Source: Rhodospirillales bacterium BBD 1991-14 (lineage in GTDB: Bacteria; Pseudomonadota; Alphaproteobacteria; Kiloniellales; Kiloniellaceae). From it: a stretch of 64,000 nucleotides of DNA. Within the stretch, counting starts at the first letter, position 1, and each line of letters starts with the position of its first letter. The DNA lies in assembly GCA_001657395.1 (NCBI GenBank), contig LYSY01000002.1:496001-560000 (forward strand), read 5' to 3'. The notes under the pieces are model-generated. The model saw only the letters and a program-made list of their open reading frames with translations, was not told the DNA's origin and did not search any database. Shown piece after piece: positions 9,495-21,441 of the stretch. Position numbers and translations under genes: made by a program.

Positions 9495-10205
9495 TCAACG
9501 GGAGAACAGCTGCCGGCGCCACCAGGAGGCGCCGCTGCCGTGTCGGCGCTGCGCTTCGCGGGCGGCGTCCGGCGAGACCGGGTGGCGGCCCAGAAGCAAC
9601 TGCTGCAAAGGCCTGGCACTGTCCAGCAAGAGGGCTTCGGCCACCGGCGGCGGCAGATGGCTGCGGCCGATCATTCTTTCCTGAACCTCTGTGTCGCCCG
9701 GAAACCGGATCAGGCAGCTCTGCAGCGACTCCCCGGAAATCTCAGCGCTGTCGTTGGCAAGCAGGGACAGCAGCACCCGCTGCGGTGCGAGTTCGGCCAG
9801 GGCGCTGGTCACTGCCGCGGTCAGACCGGGGCGGGCCGCAAGCGTCACCTGCCGCGCCGGATCGCCGCTCCAGACGATTTTGACGAGATCCGCCTCCTGC
9901 AGCAGCGGCGAGTGGGCGATGAACGGCAGCGCCACCGATGGCTGGTCGTTGGCGAGAGCCAGGACGATGTCGCGCGGCAGGCCGGTCGCCGACTTTACGG
10001 CCTCGCTGAGCCTGCGCCGTGCGGCTTCGTCGCCCTTGCGCAGCACGCGCCGAAAAGCAGCCAGGGCCTGTGCCAGCGCGTCCGGCGCCAGCGCCTCATC
10101 GCCAAGCCGCGCAGCGGCGCGCAGAGCCTCGGCCAGGCCGTCCGGCTCATCGCTTGGGGGGGGCGACGCCGGGAAGGGCGTCTGGTCACGGGCGAAAGGC
10201 GGCAT
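9495..10205 (-). CDS. DUF2336 domain-containing protein
   Basis: This 236-residue, all-helical soluble protein fits the alphaproteobacterial DUF2336 family, whose members contain HEAT-like helical repeats. Segments include LALANDQPSVALPFIAHSPLL, DLVKIVWSGDPARQVTLAARP and RVLLSLLANDSAEIS, each an alpha-helical pair built around a hydrophobic core with conserved Asn-Asp. The first 45 residues are low complexity. I chose ATG 10205 because AAAGGAG lies upstream; a longer reading frame to 10430 has no better start. It is divergent from the ECF sigma-factor gene across about 275 bp. The function of the family is unknown; protein-protein scaffolding is a guess from the fold. Confidence 0.7.
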   Translation of the reverse strand: MPPFARDQTPFPASPPPSDEPDGLAEALRAAARLGDEALAPDALAQALAAFRRVLRKGDEAARRRLSEAVKSATGLPRDIVLALANDQPSVALPFIAHSPLLQEADLVKIVWSGDPARQVTLAARPGLTAAVTSALAELAPQRVLLSLLANDSAEISGESLQSCLIRFPGDTEVQERMIGRSHLPPPVAEALLLDSARPLQQLLLGRHPVSPDAAREAQRRHGSGASWWRRQLFSR

Positions 10206-10480
10206 GCCGCGGCTTTGCTCCTTTAGAGTGTACGGGCGGCCGGGGAAGGCGTGGAACCTCTCGGGGCGCGAAGCCAAATTATTGATTCGCTTTGGTAAAG
10301 GAGACGCTAAGCGGCTGCGTCGAGGGCGCTGCCTCAGGCTTCGATTTCTATCGCCGACGGCAGATCCCCGGCGGCAAAGGAGACTCGATAGCCCGCATAG
10401 GTTGCATAACCGCGAAACTCCCCTTGCCATGACGGAATGTCCTCGGTCAGGATGACCCAGCCGCCGGGGGAGAAGCAGGC

Positions 10481-11077
10481 ATGAAGAAGGTCGCCGGCCA
10501 CTGCCTGGCCCGCCACCGTTTGGAACACTACCTCGACCGCCTGTTCGGATACGCCGTCAGTCTTGCCGGCGATCGGGAAACCGCCGCCGAGCTGCTGCAC
10601 GACAGCGTGGTCAAGGCCCTCTCGGCCCGCCGGGTGCCGGCGGACGAACCGGCTTACCGGGCCTGGCTCTTTCGCATTCTGCGAAACGGATTCATCGACA
10701 GGCTGCGGCGCGACAGGTCGCGCTCCGGCGTGTTCGACAGCCAGCCGGCGGAGTCCGTCGAGGCAGAGGACCTGCGGCAGCTTGCGGGCCTGCGCGGGGA
10801 TCACCAGATCGTAAATGTCCTGACGGTCAAACTGGCGCTGGAGCGCCTGCCGGTCAGGCACCGCGAGATCGTCGCGTTGATCGACCTGGCCGGCCTGACC
10901 TACGGCGAAGCCGCCGAGGTTCTGGACGTACCGCCCGGCACTGTGATGAGCCGGATCAGCCGCGCCCGCAAGGCGTTGTTCATGGCGCTCAACGAGAGCA
11001 ACCTGCGCGTGCTGACGAAATCAAGCCGCCCGAAACCGACGCGCCCAAAATCGACCGGCAAGGAATCTGCTTTGTGA
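10481..11077 (+). CDS. ECF-family RNA polymerase sigma factor
   Basis: This 198-residue group IV sigma factor has region 2 at about 12-75 (LFGYAVSLAGDRETAAELLHDSV and YRAWLFRILRNGFIDRLRRD), a linker, and region 4 at about 118-170 (LERLPVRHREIVALIDLAGLTYGEAAEVL, then GTVMSRISRARKAL as the recognition helix). The Lys/Pro-rich tail is non-conserved. It overlaps the next gene by 4 bp (GTGA), which encodes its likely anti-sigma factor. Such pairs respond to envelope or oxidative stress. The downstream sulfite dehydrogenase genes are a plausible target, but this is not shown by the sequence. Confidence 0.9.
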   Translation: MKKVAGHCLARHRLEHYLDRLFGYAVSLAGDRETAAELLHDSVVKALSARRVPADEPAYRAWLFRILRNGFIDRLRRDRSRSGVFDSQPAESVEAEDLRQLAGLRGDHQIVNVLTVKLALERLPVRHREIVALIDLAGLTYGEAAEVLDVPPGTVMSRISRARKALFMALNESNLRVLTKSSRPKPTRPKSTGKESAL

Positions 11078-11919
11078 AGACCGCACAGCCAACCTGGGAG
11101 GACCTGAACGCCTACGTCGACGGGGAACTGCCCGATGAGCGTGCGGCGGAGGTGGCGGCGGCTCTTGGCCGCGATCCTCAGCTCGCCGAGCAGGTGGCCG
11201 CTCTGCACCGCATGAAGGGATCGGTGGGCAGGCTCGTCACCGACGCGCCGGTCGACCTGCCGCGGATCGAGGCGCGCCGGCCGGTCTGGCTGCGCGGCGG
11301 CCTTGCCCTCGCGGCCTCGCTGGCCCTGGTCACGCTGATCGGATCCCTGTGGATGTTTCTGGCCGCACCGCCGCCCGCCTACGCGGTCTGGGCCGAGCGT
11401 GCCCTGACCAGCCACCGTGCCTGGCCCGCCGGCCCGCAGGCCAACGCCGGCGAAGCACTGCGCCTGCAGCTTGCGGCCCAGCGGGAGCTCGGCCCTGCCG
11501 CTTTCGTTCCGGATCTGCGGGCCGCCGGTCTTACCCTCAGCCACCTGGGTGCGGGACCGCAGGCGGATGGCCGCCAGTCCCTGCACCTCGGCTACCGCGG
11601 CGCGCGCGGCTGCCGGCTCAGTCTGTTCCTGCTGTCCGGCGGCCTGGGATTGGAGGAGGCGCTCCAGGATCTCGGCTCCCTGGATAGCGGTGTGGGGGAC
11701 AGCGGCGCGGGCGGTCATCAGCCGGGTGTACACGAGGCGGTGGCGTGGCAGGCGAACGGCCTCAGTGTGCTTCTGCTGGCCGAAGGTATGGACCCGTCGC
11801 GCTTCGCTGAAGTCTCGCGGCGCATCTTCGAGGCGAGTTTTCAACGCAAGGCTTTCGATTCCGAAGTGCGCCAGGCGTTGCGCAAAAACCATCAGGACAG
11901 TGCCCGCTGCCTGGTGTGA
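11074..11919 (+). CDS. Membrane anti-sigma factor of the adjacent ECF sigma factor
   Basis: This 281-residue protein has a cytoplasmic anti-sigma domain (about 1-60; LNAYVDGELPDERAAEVAAAL is typical), a single transmembrane helix at about 71-94 (LALAASLALVTLIGSLWMFL) and a roughly 185-residue periplasmic part. The zinc-binding HxxxCxxC motif of ZAS-type anti-sigma factors is absent, so it belongs to the zinc-free group. The GTG start overlaps the sigma-factor stop codon, indicating coupled translation. The stop codon sits in a direct 12-bp duplication (TGAGGTGCTG). Confidence 0.85.
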   Translation: MKTAQPTWEDLNAYVDGELPDERAAEVAAALGRDPQLAEQVAALHRMKGSVGRLVTDAPVDLPRIEARRPVWLRGGLALAASLALVTLIGSLWMFLAAPPPAYAVWAERALTSHRAWPAGPQANAGEALRLQLAAQRELGPAAFVPDLRAAGLTLSHLGAGPQADGRQSLHLGYRGARGCRLSLFLLSGGLGLEEALQDLGSLDSGVGDSGAGGHQPGVHEAVAWQANGLSVLLLAEGMDPSRFAEVSRRIFEASFQRKAFDSEVRQALRKNHQDSARCLV

Positions 11920-11940
11920 GGTGCTGTATGAGGTGCTGCG
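11917..11940. repeat. 12-bp tandem duplication at the anti-sigma stop codon
   Basis: TGAGGTGCTGTA (11917-11928) is followed at once by TGAGGTGCTGCG (11929-11940). The first TGA is the stop codon of the anti-sigma gene, so the duplication leaves the protein unchanged. It is one of a series of short tandem repeats at gene edges in this window. Confidence 0.7.
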
Positions 11941-12123
11941 CCACAGCGCGGCTGCCGATCGTTCCGGGGCAAATCGTCGCGCCCGGAAAATTCATGGAAT
12001 AGTTCGCTGCATCGTTTCGTTTCCTCTGTTATGACGCGGAGGGACAGCCTCATTCCGCGCCGCATTCGCTGAGCGCCGCTGTTCCACAAAAAAAGTCCCG
12101 CGCAGATCATGAGGAGGAAGTCG

Positions 12124-13440
12124 ATGCCCCTTCGTATGCGAGAGCGTGGCCTTTTCGAGCTTTACCAGGACGATCCCGAGCACGCCGATTTCACCGTTTT
12201 CGGCCGCCGTGCCCATGCCGACCGGCGCGGGTTTCTGCGCGGTGCCGGCCTGGCGACCATGGGCGCCATGCTGGGCGCTGCCATTCCCTTTCACCGCAGC
12301 ATGCCTTCCGGTCTGATTCCCGCGGCACTGGCCGAGGAGACGGAGCTTTCGCTCTTCGAAGCCAAGGACGGTCTGACCCTGTTGAACGACAGGCCGGTCA
12401 ATGCCGAGACGCCGCCGCACCTCCTGGATGACTCGGTCACCCCCAACGCACGACACTTCGTGCGCAACAACGGCACCGTGCCCGACATGGCCCTGGCCAT
12501 GAACGCGGAAGGCTGGCGACTGACCGTCGACGGGGCGGTGAGCACGCCGCTGGAGCTGACGCTGGACGATCTGCGCAGCCGCTTCGAGGTCGTCACACTG
12601 AAGCTGCAGCTCGAATGCGGCGGCAACGGGCGGGCCGCCTTCAACCCGCCGGCCAAGGGCAACCAGTGGACCCTCGGTGCCATCGGCAATGCGGAGTGGA
12701 CCGGCGTACGCTACGCCGACGTGTTGAAGGCCGCCGGCGTGAAGAGCGAGGCGATCTACACCGCTCACTACGGTATGGACGGCCATCTCTCGGGCAACCC
12801 CGACAAGTTGCCGATCTCGCGCGGCGTTCCGCTGGCAAAGGCGATGGACCCGCACTCGCTGATCGCCTTCGAGATGAACGGCGAGCCGATCCCGGCGCTG
12901 AACGGCTTTCCCGTGCGCACCCTCTGCCCGGGCTGGCCCGGCTCCACCTCGCAGAAATGGCTGCGCCGCATAGAGCTGCGCGATGTCGTGCACGATGGGC
13001 CGAAGATGACCGGCACCTCCTACCGCGTGCCCTACTACAACGTCGCGCCGGGCGCCGAGGTCGACAAGAAGGACTTCAAGATCATTGAATCGATGCCGGT
13101 GAAGTCCCTGATCACCACGCCGCAGACCAACACCAGCATCTCCGGCCGCAGCCTCGCGCTGCGCGGCCATGCCTGGGCCGGCGACCGCAGCGTGTCCAAG
13201 CTGCACATCTCCATCGACTTCGGCGCAAGCTGGATCGAGGCGGATCTCGACGCGCCGCCCAATCCCTACTCCTGGCAGGACTGGCGGGCCGAGGTGACCT
13301 TCCCCGAGAAGGGCTACTACGAGGTCTGGGCAAGGGCGACCGACGATCAGGGTGTGATGCAGCCCTTTGCAATCAACTGGAACCCCAAGGGTTATCTCAA
13401 CAACGCCATGCACCGGATCGCGGTGACCGTGGCCGCATGA
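12124..13440 (+). CDS. sorA: Sulfite dehydrogenase molybdopterin subunit (SorA-like)
   Basis: This 438-residue periplasmic molybdoenzyme of the sulfite oxidase family oxidises sulfite to sulfate, passing electrons to cytochrome c. It has a Tat signal (RRAHADRRGFLRGAGLATMG) and the Mo-cofactor domain with catalytic Cys165 in LQLECGGNGRAAF. It also carries the SorA-like blocks GNQWTLGAIGNAEWTGVRYADVL, ISRGVPLAKAMDPHSLIAFEMNG and PGWPGSTSQKWLRRI, and a C-terminal Ig-like dimerisation domain. ATG 12124 is preferred over ATG 12109 because AGGAGGAAG lies between them at ideal spacing. It overlaps the cytochrome gene by 4 bp. SoxC is the main alternative, but the motifs fit SorA better. Confidence 0.88.
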   Translation: MPLRMRERGLFELYQDDPEHADFTVFGRRAHADRRGFLRGAGLATMGAMLGAAIPFHRSMPSGLIPAALAEETELSLFEAKDGLTLLNDRPVNAETPPHLLDDSVTPNARHFVRNNGTVPDMALAMNAEGWRLTVDGAVSTPLELTLDDLRSRFEVVTLKLQLECGGNGRAAFNPPAKGNQWTLGAIGNAEWTGVRYADVLKAAGVKSEAIYTAHYGMDGHLSGNPDKLPISRGVPLAKAMDPHSLIAFEMNGEPIPALNGFPVRTLCPGWPGSTSQKWLRRIELRDVVHDGPKMTGTSYRVPYYNVAPGAEVDKKDFKIIESMPVKSLITTPQTNTSISGRSLALRGHAWAGDRSVSKLHISIDFGASWIEADLDAPPNPYSWQDWRAEVTFPEKGYYEVWARATDDQGVMQPFAINWNPKGYLNNAMHRIAVTVAA

Positions 13441-13871
13441 CCCAGGGGCATGGGATCGGGGACCGCATGAGGAACCGTGTTGTGCAGGGCGGCCGGCCTG
13501 TCCCGGGGCCTTTCCGGGGGCCGGGCCGCCGCCTCCGCTTTGCTGCCCTGTTTGCCGGCGCTCTCGCCCTGCCGGCCTTCGGTGCAGCGGCGGAGGACGA
13601 CCCTTTCGGCCCGGACTGGCCGGAAGGGCCGGGCCGCGAGGAGGCCGGCTATCTCTGCGGGGCCTGCCATTCGCTGCGCCTGGTGACCCAGCAGGGACTC
13701 TCCCGCAGCGCCTGGGACGAGACGCTGGACTGGATGGTCGAGGAACAGGAGATGGACGAGCCCGAGCCGGAGGAGCGCGCACTCATCCTCTCCTACCTCA
13801 GCGAGCACTTCGGCATCGACCACAGGCCGAGCCATCTCGGGGCCTTTCCGAACCAGCCCGTCCAGAACTAA
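13437..13871 (+). CDS. sorB: Monoheme cytochrome c subunit of sulfite dehydrogenase (SorB-like)
   Basis: This 144-residue secreted protein has a signal region (about 30-52, LRFAALFAGALALPAFGAAA) and a single CxxCH heme site, CGACH, near residue 79 in GYLCGACHSLRLVTQQGLS. A short helical domain follows (RSAWDETLDWMVEEQEM, ERALILSYLSEHFG), and a Met in this region could be the sixth heme ligand. It overlaps sorA by ATGA, so the two subunits are translationally coupled and should form the SorAB complex in the periplasm. An internal ATG at 13467 could be the true start, giving a shorter signal peptide. Confidence 0.82.
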   Translation: MTQGHGIGDRMRNRVVQGGRPVPGPFRGPGRRLRFAALFAGALALPAFGAAAEDDPFGPDWPEGPGREEAGYLCGACHSLRLVTQQGLSRSAWDETLDWMVEEQEMDEPEPEERALILSYLSEHFGIDHRPSHLGAFPNQPVQN

Positions 13872-14070
13872 CCCGCCCGATTAGGGTTTACTCGCCGGTC
13901 CGTTGAGGACGCTGTGCATCACCACCAAGGGGCTACCCCCACGGCGCGATTGCTACCGGAGCGGCCCCTTCTCATACTCTTGCGCGAAGATCCTTCGAGG
14001 TTTGCGCAACCGGGGTGCCGCTTCCCGCGGTGTTGCCGAACCGGCTGGTTGTACAGCAGGGGTGCTGGGC

Positions 14071-14643
14071 ATGGGGTCAAGAACCGAAGAGATTGTGCAC
14101 GCCTTCACCGAGGGGCCGCCGGGACAGCGGCAGGCCATCCTCTCGGCCATGCCGCCGACGATGACGCGGGACGTGGCCATTCAGCTTGCCGCCTCCGACG
14201 AGCCCAGCATCGCCATCGTCGGCCTGGACCAGATCACCGCCGACCATGTCGGCGACCGCGACCCGGATCTCTGTCTCTGTCTCGCGACGGCCTGCTTTCA
14301 GGTCTGCCGCCGCCTCTATGACTGGCACGGCGCCGGCCCGGCCCAGGTCTACGTCAACACCGCCGGGCGCAGCGCCCATTTCGTGGTAACCGCCCTGCGC
14401 AGCGTGCCGCGCTACGAGGATATTCTCCGCTTCCTGGATGCAGCGCTGCCCTGGCTGGAATCGGTCGGCCACCGCAGCCATCTGACCGACTTGCTGATCG
14501 CGCGGGTCGAGGCCCATCTGCAACTGGGCCAGACGTCACAGGCGCTGGAACACCTCTCGGCCGTTCCCGAAGAACTGCGCAGCCAGGACGTGCGCTTTGC
14601 CTCCCTGCGACGCCGTCTCGACCGTGCCGCCGGGGGCGATTGA
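14071..14643 (+). CDS. Hypothetical helical protein
   Basis: This is a soluble, mostly alpha-helical protein of 190 residues from ATG 14071 with no signal peptide. Segments TRDVAIQLAASDEPSIAIVGLDQIT and YEDILRFLDAALPWLESVG, followed by LIARVEAHLQLGQTSQALEHLSAV, look like TPR/HEAT-like helical repeats. I do not recognise a family. The reading frame stays open upstream to 13903, but that part has poor coding character, and GTG 14062 is another possible start. It follows sorB by about 200 bp and is convergent with aglK. Confidence 0.5.
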   Translation: MGSRTEEIVHAFTEGPPGQRQAILSAMPPTMTRDVAIQLAASDEPSIAIVGLDQITADHVGDRDPDLCLCLATACFQVCRRLYDWHGAGPAQVYVNTAGRSAHFVVTALRSVPRYEDILRFLDAALPWLESVGHRSHLTDLLIARVEAHLQLGQTSQALEHLSAVPEELRSQDVRFASLRRRLDRAAGGD

Positions 14644-14685
14644 ACGCCTCTGAGGGGCCGGGTCGCGGTCTAAGGCGCTGGCGGT

Positions 14686-15777
<1,092 letters not shown>

Positions 15778-15781
15778 GGGT

Positions 15782-17592
15782 TCATCCTCCCTCGATACCC
15801 TTGCCGGTTTCTTCTTGTTTTGCGTTCTCGGCCCGCTTTGCGGTCTCAGGCTGTTCTGCGAAATCAGCCCGGGCAAAGAACGCGCCGTAGCGCGGCAACG
15901 TCAGTCTGCCGTTTTCCCAGGATGCCGTAAAGCCGTGGCCGTCAAGCGGTGTGATGCCGCCGGGCTCCGCAAGCGCCAGGCTTGCGGGCTCGTCGCCGAG
16001 ATTGAAGGCGGCAAAAACCTGCTGCTCCGGGCAGCGGCGGTAAAAGGCCAGCAGCGGATCCTCGGTCTCCAGAAAGCGGAGCGTTCCCCACCTCAACGCC
16101 GGTTGGCGCCGGCGCCAGCGCAGAAACGCCCGGTAGGCGTTCAGCAGCGATCCGGGAACATGGTCCTGGCGGTCGACGGCGCGCTCCAGGTGGCGCGGGT
16201 CCACCGGCAGCCAGGGCTCTGCCGTCGAGAAGCCCGCGTGGTCGGCGCTGCCGTTCCAGGGCATCGGCGTGCGGCAGCCGTCGCGGCCCTTGAACTCGGG
16301 CCAGAAGGCCTTGCCGTAGGGGTCCTGCAGCCGCTCGAAGGGGACCTCCGCCTCGACGAGGCCCAGTTCCTCGCCCTGGTAGAGACAGACCGAGCCGCGC
16401 AGGCTGAGCAGCAGCGCCATCAGCAGGCGCGCGAAGGCGCCGTCCTCCGCTTTCTCCGCGCTTCCATCTGCGTTTTGGGCCCAGCGGGAAGGCGCGCGGA
16501 TGACATCGTGATTGCTGAAGGCCCAGCAGGGCCAGCCGTCGCCGGCCACCGATTCCATCTCTGCCACGACATCGCGCAGATGCGCAGCCGAGAAAGCCGA
16601 GGTCAGAAGGTTGAAGGTATAGGCCATGTTCAGGCGGTCGCCGCCGCTGGTGTAGTCGGCGGCGATGCGCAGCGAGTCGTCGCCGCTGACCTCGCCCATG
16701 GTGGTGCGGGCCTCGTAGCGGTCGGTCAGTGCCCGCAGGCGCTTCAGGAAATCGATGGTCTCCGGCTGCGTCTTGTCATAGAGGTGGCGCTGGTAGGCGT
16801 AAGGGTTGTCGAGCTGCACACCGTCGGTGGGCCGCTCGCCCGGCTTCAGCGGCGGGTTGTCGCGCAGTTGCTGGTCGTGGCTGCAGAAGTTGACGGCGTC
16901 GAGCCGGAAACCGTCGACACCGAGGTCGAGCCAGAAGGCCGCCTCCGACAGCAGTTGGTCCTGCACCGCCATGCTGTGCAGGTTGAGGTCCGGCTGACAG
17001 GTCAGGAAGTTGTGCAGGTAGTACTGGCGTCGCCGCGGCTCCCAGGCCCAGGCGCTGCCGCCGAAGATCGACAGCCAGTTGTTCGGCGCCGTGCCGTCGG
17101 GCTTCGGGTCAGCCCAGACGTACCACTCGGCCCTGGGGTTGTCGCGGCTCTGCCGGCTTTCCAGAAACCAGGGATGCTCGTCGGAGGTGTGGCTGAGCAC
17201 CAGGTCGATGAGCACTTTCAGCCCCAGCCGGTGGGCGCGGCCGAGGAGCTGCTGAAAGTCGTCCAGGGTTCCGAAGAGCGGGTCGACGGCGCGGTAGTCG
17301 GCAACGTCGTAGCCGAAGTCGCGCATCGGCGACTTGTAGAAGGGTGAGACCCAGATCGCATCGACACCCAGGCTGGCGACGTGGTCGAGCTTCTCGGTGA
17401 TGCCCGCCAGGTCGCCCAGGCCGTCGCCGCTGGCATCGTAGAAACTGCGCGGATAGATCTGATAGATCACCGCGCCGCGCCACCATTCGGCATCGCCGCG
17501 TGCGGCGCCCTTCGATCCTGCACCCTTCGATCCTGCACCCTTCGATCCTGCACCCTTCGATCCTGCACCCTTCGAACTTGCACCTTGGGCCG

Positions 17593-17596
<4 letters not shown>
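15782..17596 (-). CDS. aglA: GH13 alpha-glucosidase (AglA-like)
   Basis: This 604-residue cytoplasmic glycoside hydrolase of family 13 releases glucose from imported alpha-glucosides such as maltose, sucrose or isomaltose. The GH13 regions are intact: DLVLSHTSDEHPWF (region I), GVDGFRLDAVNF with the nucleophile Asp (II), TMGEVSG with the acid/base Glu (III) and FSNHDVIRAP (IV). The core starts near residue 38 (WWRGAVIYQIYPRSFYDASGDG). Residues about 6-30 are a five-fold SKGAG-type repeat encoded by a 15-bp tandem array, so the functional start could be later. It overlaps the permease gene by 4 bp. Confidence 0.9.
17508..17582. repeat. 15-bp tandem array (5 units) in the aglA N-terminus
   Basis: Five head-to-tail copies of CCCTTCGATCCTGCA (plus-strand reading; the last copy diverges slightly) encode repeated Gly-Ala-Gly-Ser-Lys at the N-terminus of the glucosidase. 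The unit is a multiple of three, so copy-number change keeps the frame. The array is likely prone to slippage and copy-number variation. Confidence 0.9.
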
Positions 17597-18419
<823 letters not shown>

Positions 18420-18420
<1 letters not shown>

Positions 18421-19388
18421 CAGCGGTTCCCCTCGCCCAGGTTCACCTTGCCGCCGACGATGTAGACCACCGTCAGCACGGCGATCACCATGAACAGCAG
18501 CGTCGAGGCCGCGGAGCCGTAGCCCACCGCCTGGAAGTCGACGAGCTGTTGGCGCGCGTAGACCGACATCGACATGGTGTCGGTGCTGTTGGAGGTCAGC
18601 ACGTAGATCAGGTCGAAGATGCGCAGCGCATCGAGCAGGCGGAAGATCACCGCCACCATGATCGCCGGGCGGATCAGGGGCAGGGTGATCCGGAAAAAGA
18701 CCTTCACCGGATGCACCCCGTCCACCCGCGCCGCCTCATAGCAGTCCGAGGGCAGCATCTGCAGGCCGGCCAGGATCAGGAGGGCCATGAAGGGCGTGGT
18801 CTTCCAGACGTCCACCATGATGACGGCGGCCATGGCCAGTTCGGGGTCCGCCGTCCAGGCGACCGGCTGGGAGAGGATGCCGAGGCCCATCAGCATGTCG
18901 TTCAGCACGCCGAACTGATCGTGCAGCATCCAGCCCCACATCTTGGCGGAGACCACCGTGGGGATGGCCCAGGGGATCAGCACCGCCGCGCGCAGGATGC
19001 TGCGGCCGGGAAAGCTGGCGTTCAGTGCAAGGGCGATGATGAGGCCGAGGGCCGTCTCCAGGCTGACCGAGATGAAGGCGAAGACCAGGGTGTTGCGGAC
19101 CGCGTTCCACCAGTCGGGATCGACCAGCAGGCCGTACCACTCGCCGTCGTCGTACTCCAGGTAGTTGGCGAAGCCGATGAACTCGTAGTTGCCGATGTCC
19201 GAAAGGTCGGCGTCGGTGAAGCCGAAGTAGATGGTGCGGGCCAGGGGCCAGCCGGCGACCAGCAGCAGCACCAGCAGCATCGGCGCCAGGAAGATCCAGG
19301 CCGCGCGCACGCGGCTGCGTCCGAGGGACAGCTTCCCGGACGGTACCGCCGGGGCCGCTGCCGCATGATCGAGGGTCTGCTGGGTCAT
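18420..19388 (-). CDS. aglF: Carbohydrate ABC transporter permease (AglF-like)
   Basis: This 322-residue inner-membrane permease of the MalF type (short form) begins with a hydrophobic helix after a 30-residue cytoplasmic tail (AAWIFLAPMLLVLLLVAGWPLA). The conserved EAA motif YEAARVDGVHPVKVFFRITLP is near residue 220, and a last helix lies near the C-terminus. It lies 30 bp downstream of the binding-protein gene and shares a start/stop overlap with aglG. Alternative names for the same architecture include thuF (trehalose/maltose); the substrate cannot be fixed from sequence. Confidence 0.88.
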
Positions 19389-19418
19389 GACACGGGCGCC
19401 CCCCTCAGCCGTGCCGTC

Positions 19419-20723
<1,305 letters not shown>

Positions 20724-20968
20724 TGTGTCCTCCCTGCCCTGATTGCTGCCGCTGTCGCGGTGGCCGGTTTTCCGGTGGCCGTTCTTCTTGTGCCGGTCTT
20801 TGCGCCGGGAGGCAGCCATCCAAAGGACTGCTGCCCAATCGGCTGCTGCTGCGGCGCGCTGTTGCCATGCGGCCTGCCGGTCCTTGTCGCGCTGCTTTTC
20901 TGCATCGCCGTCGCGCCTATTGGCCGGGGGTTATACACCTCCAACGCGCAATTGATACGAAAAAACGA

Positions 20969-21012
20969 CCGAAACAACCCTAGGCGGATGTTTCGGGGCT
21001 GACCAGTGGTCA
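20969..21012. promoter_or_regulatory. Two adjacent palindromes upstream of the agl operon (candidate operators)
   Basis: CCGAAACA (20969-20976) and TGTTTCGG (20989-20996) form a perfect 8-bp inverted repeat. Directly beside it, TGACCA-G-TGGTCA (21000-21012) is a perfect 13-bp palindrome, a shape seen for GntR or LacI-type regulators. They lie about 245-290 bp upstream of the aglE start. The functional role is inferred from symmetry and position only. Confidence 0.4.
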
Positions 21013-21162
21013 ATAGGGGGCGCCCGAAAGGCTCGGCCCGGTTGTGCGCGTCGGTGTTGCCGAGGCCCTAAGCGGCGGCGACCCCAAGGCGAGGCCGCGG
21101 CCTCGCCGCAGCCGGGGGCTGCCGGGGAGCCTGCCGTTCAGTGTGGCTGCCGCAGGGCCCCC

Positions 21163-21208
21163 GGAAGCCCCGGAAGCACTGGAAGCCCCGAAAGTACTGG
21201 AAGCCCCC
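21163..21208. repeat. 18-bp intergenic tandem repeat
   Basis: GGAAGCCCCGGAAGCACT (21163-21180), GGAAGCCCCGAAAGTACT (21181-21198) and a partial third copy follow each other in the non-coding region upstream of the paralog pair. Each unit is itself two diverged 9-bp halves, so an older 9-bp expansion is likely. Confidence 0.65.
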
Positions 21209-21441
21209 GGGGAACGGCGCCGGTCTTGCGCATCGGTTGAAGGTGTTCCTAGACAATATGGACTAATCATTTCAATCTAAAAACATGATTTATCGTTTAT
21301 TATGATTTGCCCGGAATAATAGAAGATGGCTCGCGAGGCTCGGCGCAAACAAGAATTTTAGATTGCCTGGGTTGCTTTTAATGACTTCGAACACTGATTG
21401 GGTGCTTGCATTGCGAGGTCAAACGGAAGGGTACTGGTTGC

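Larger units (their letters stand above)
20724..21441. other. 718-bp intergenic region between the agl operon and the tandem paralogs
   Basis: This divergent gap holds the agl promoter and the promoter of the paralog pair. The agl side has two inverted repeats (20969-20996 and 21000-21012). The middle is GC-rich with an 18-bp tandem repeat (21163-21208). From about 21240 to 21400 the sequence is A/T-rich, fitting the rightward promoter. Short open frames exist, such as 21044-21280 encoding an EAPEALEAP-like low-complexity peptide, but none is convincing. Confidence 0.5.

Noticed and set aside
21044-21280. A 78-residue frame encoding EAPEALEAP repeats
   Set aside because: It is created by the 18-bp tandem repeat in non-coding sequence; no ribosome-binding site and no similarity seen.
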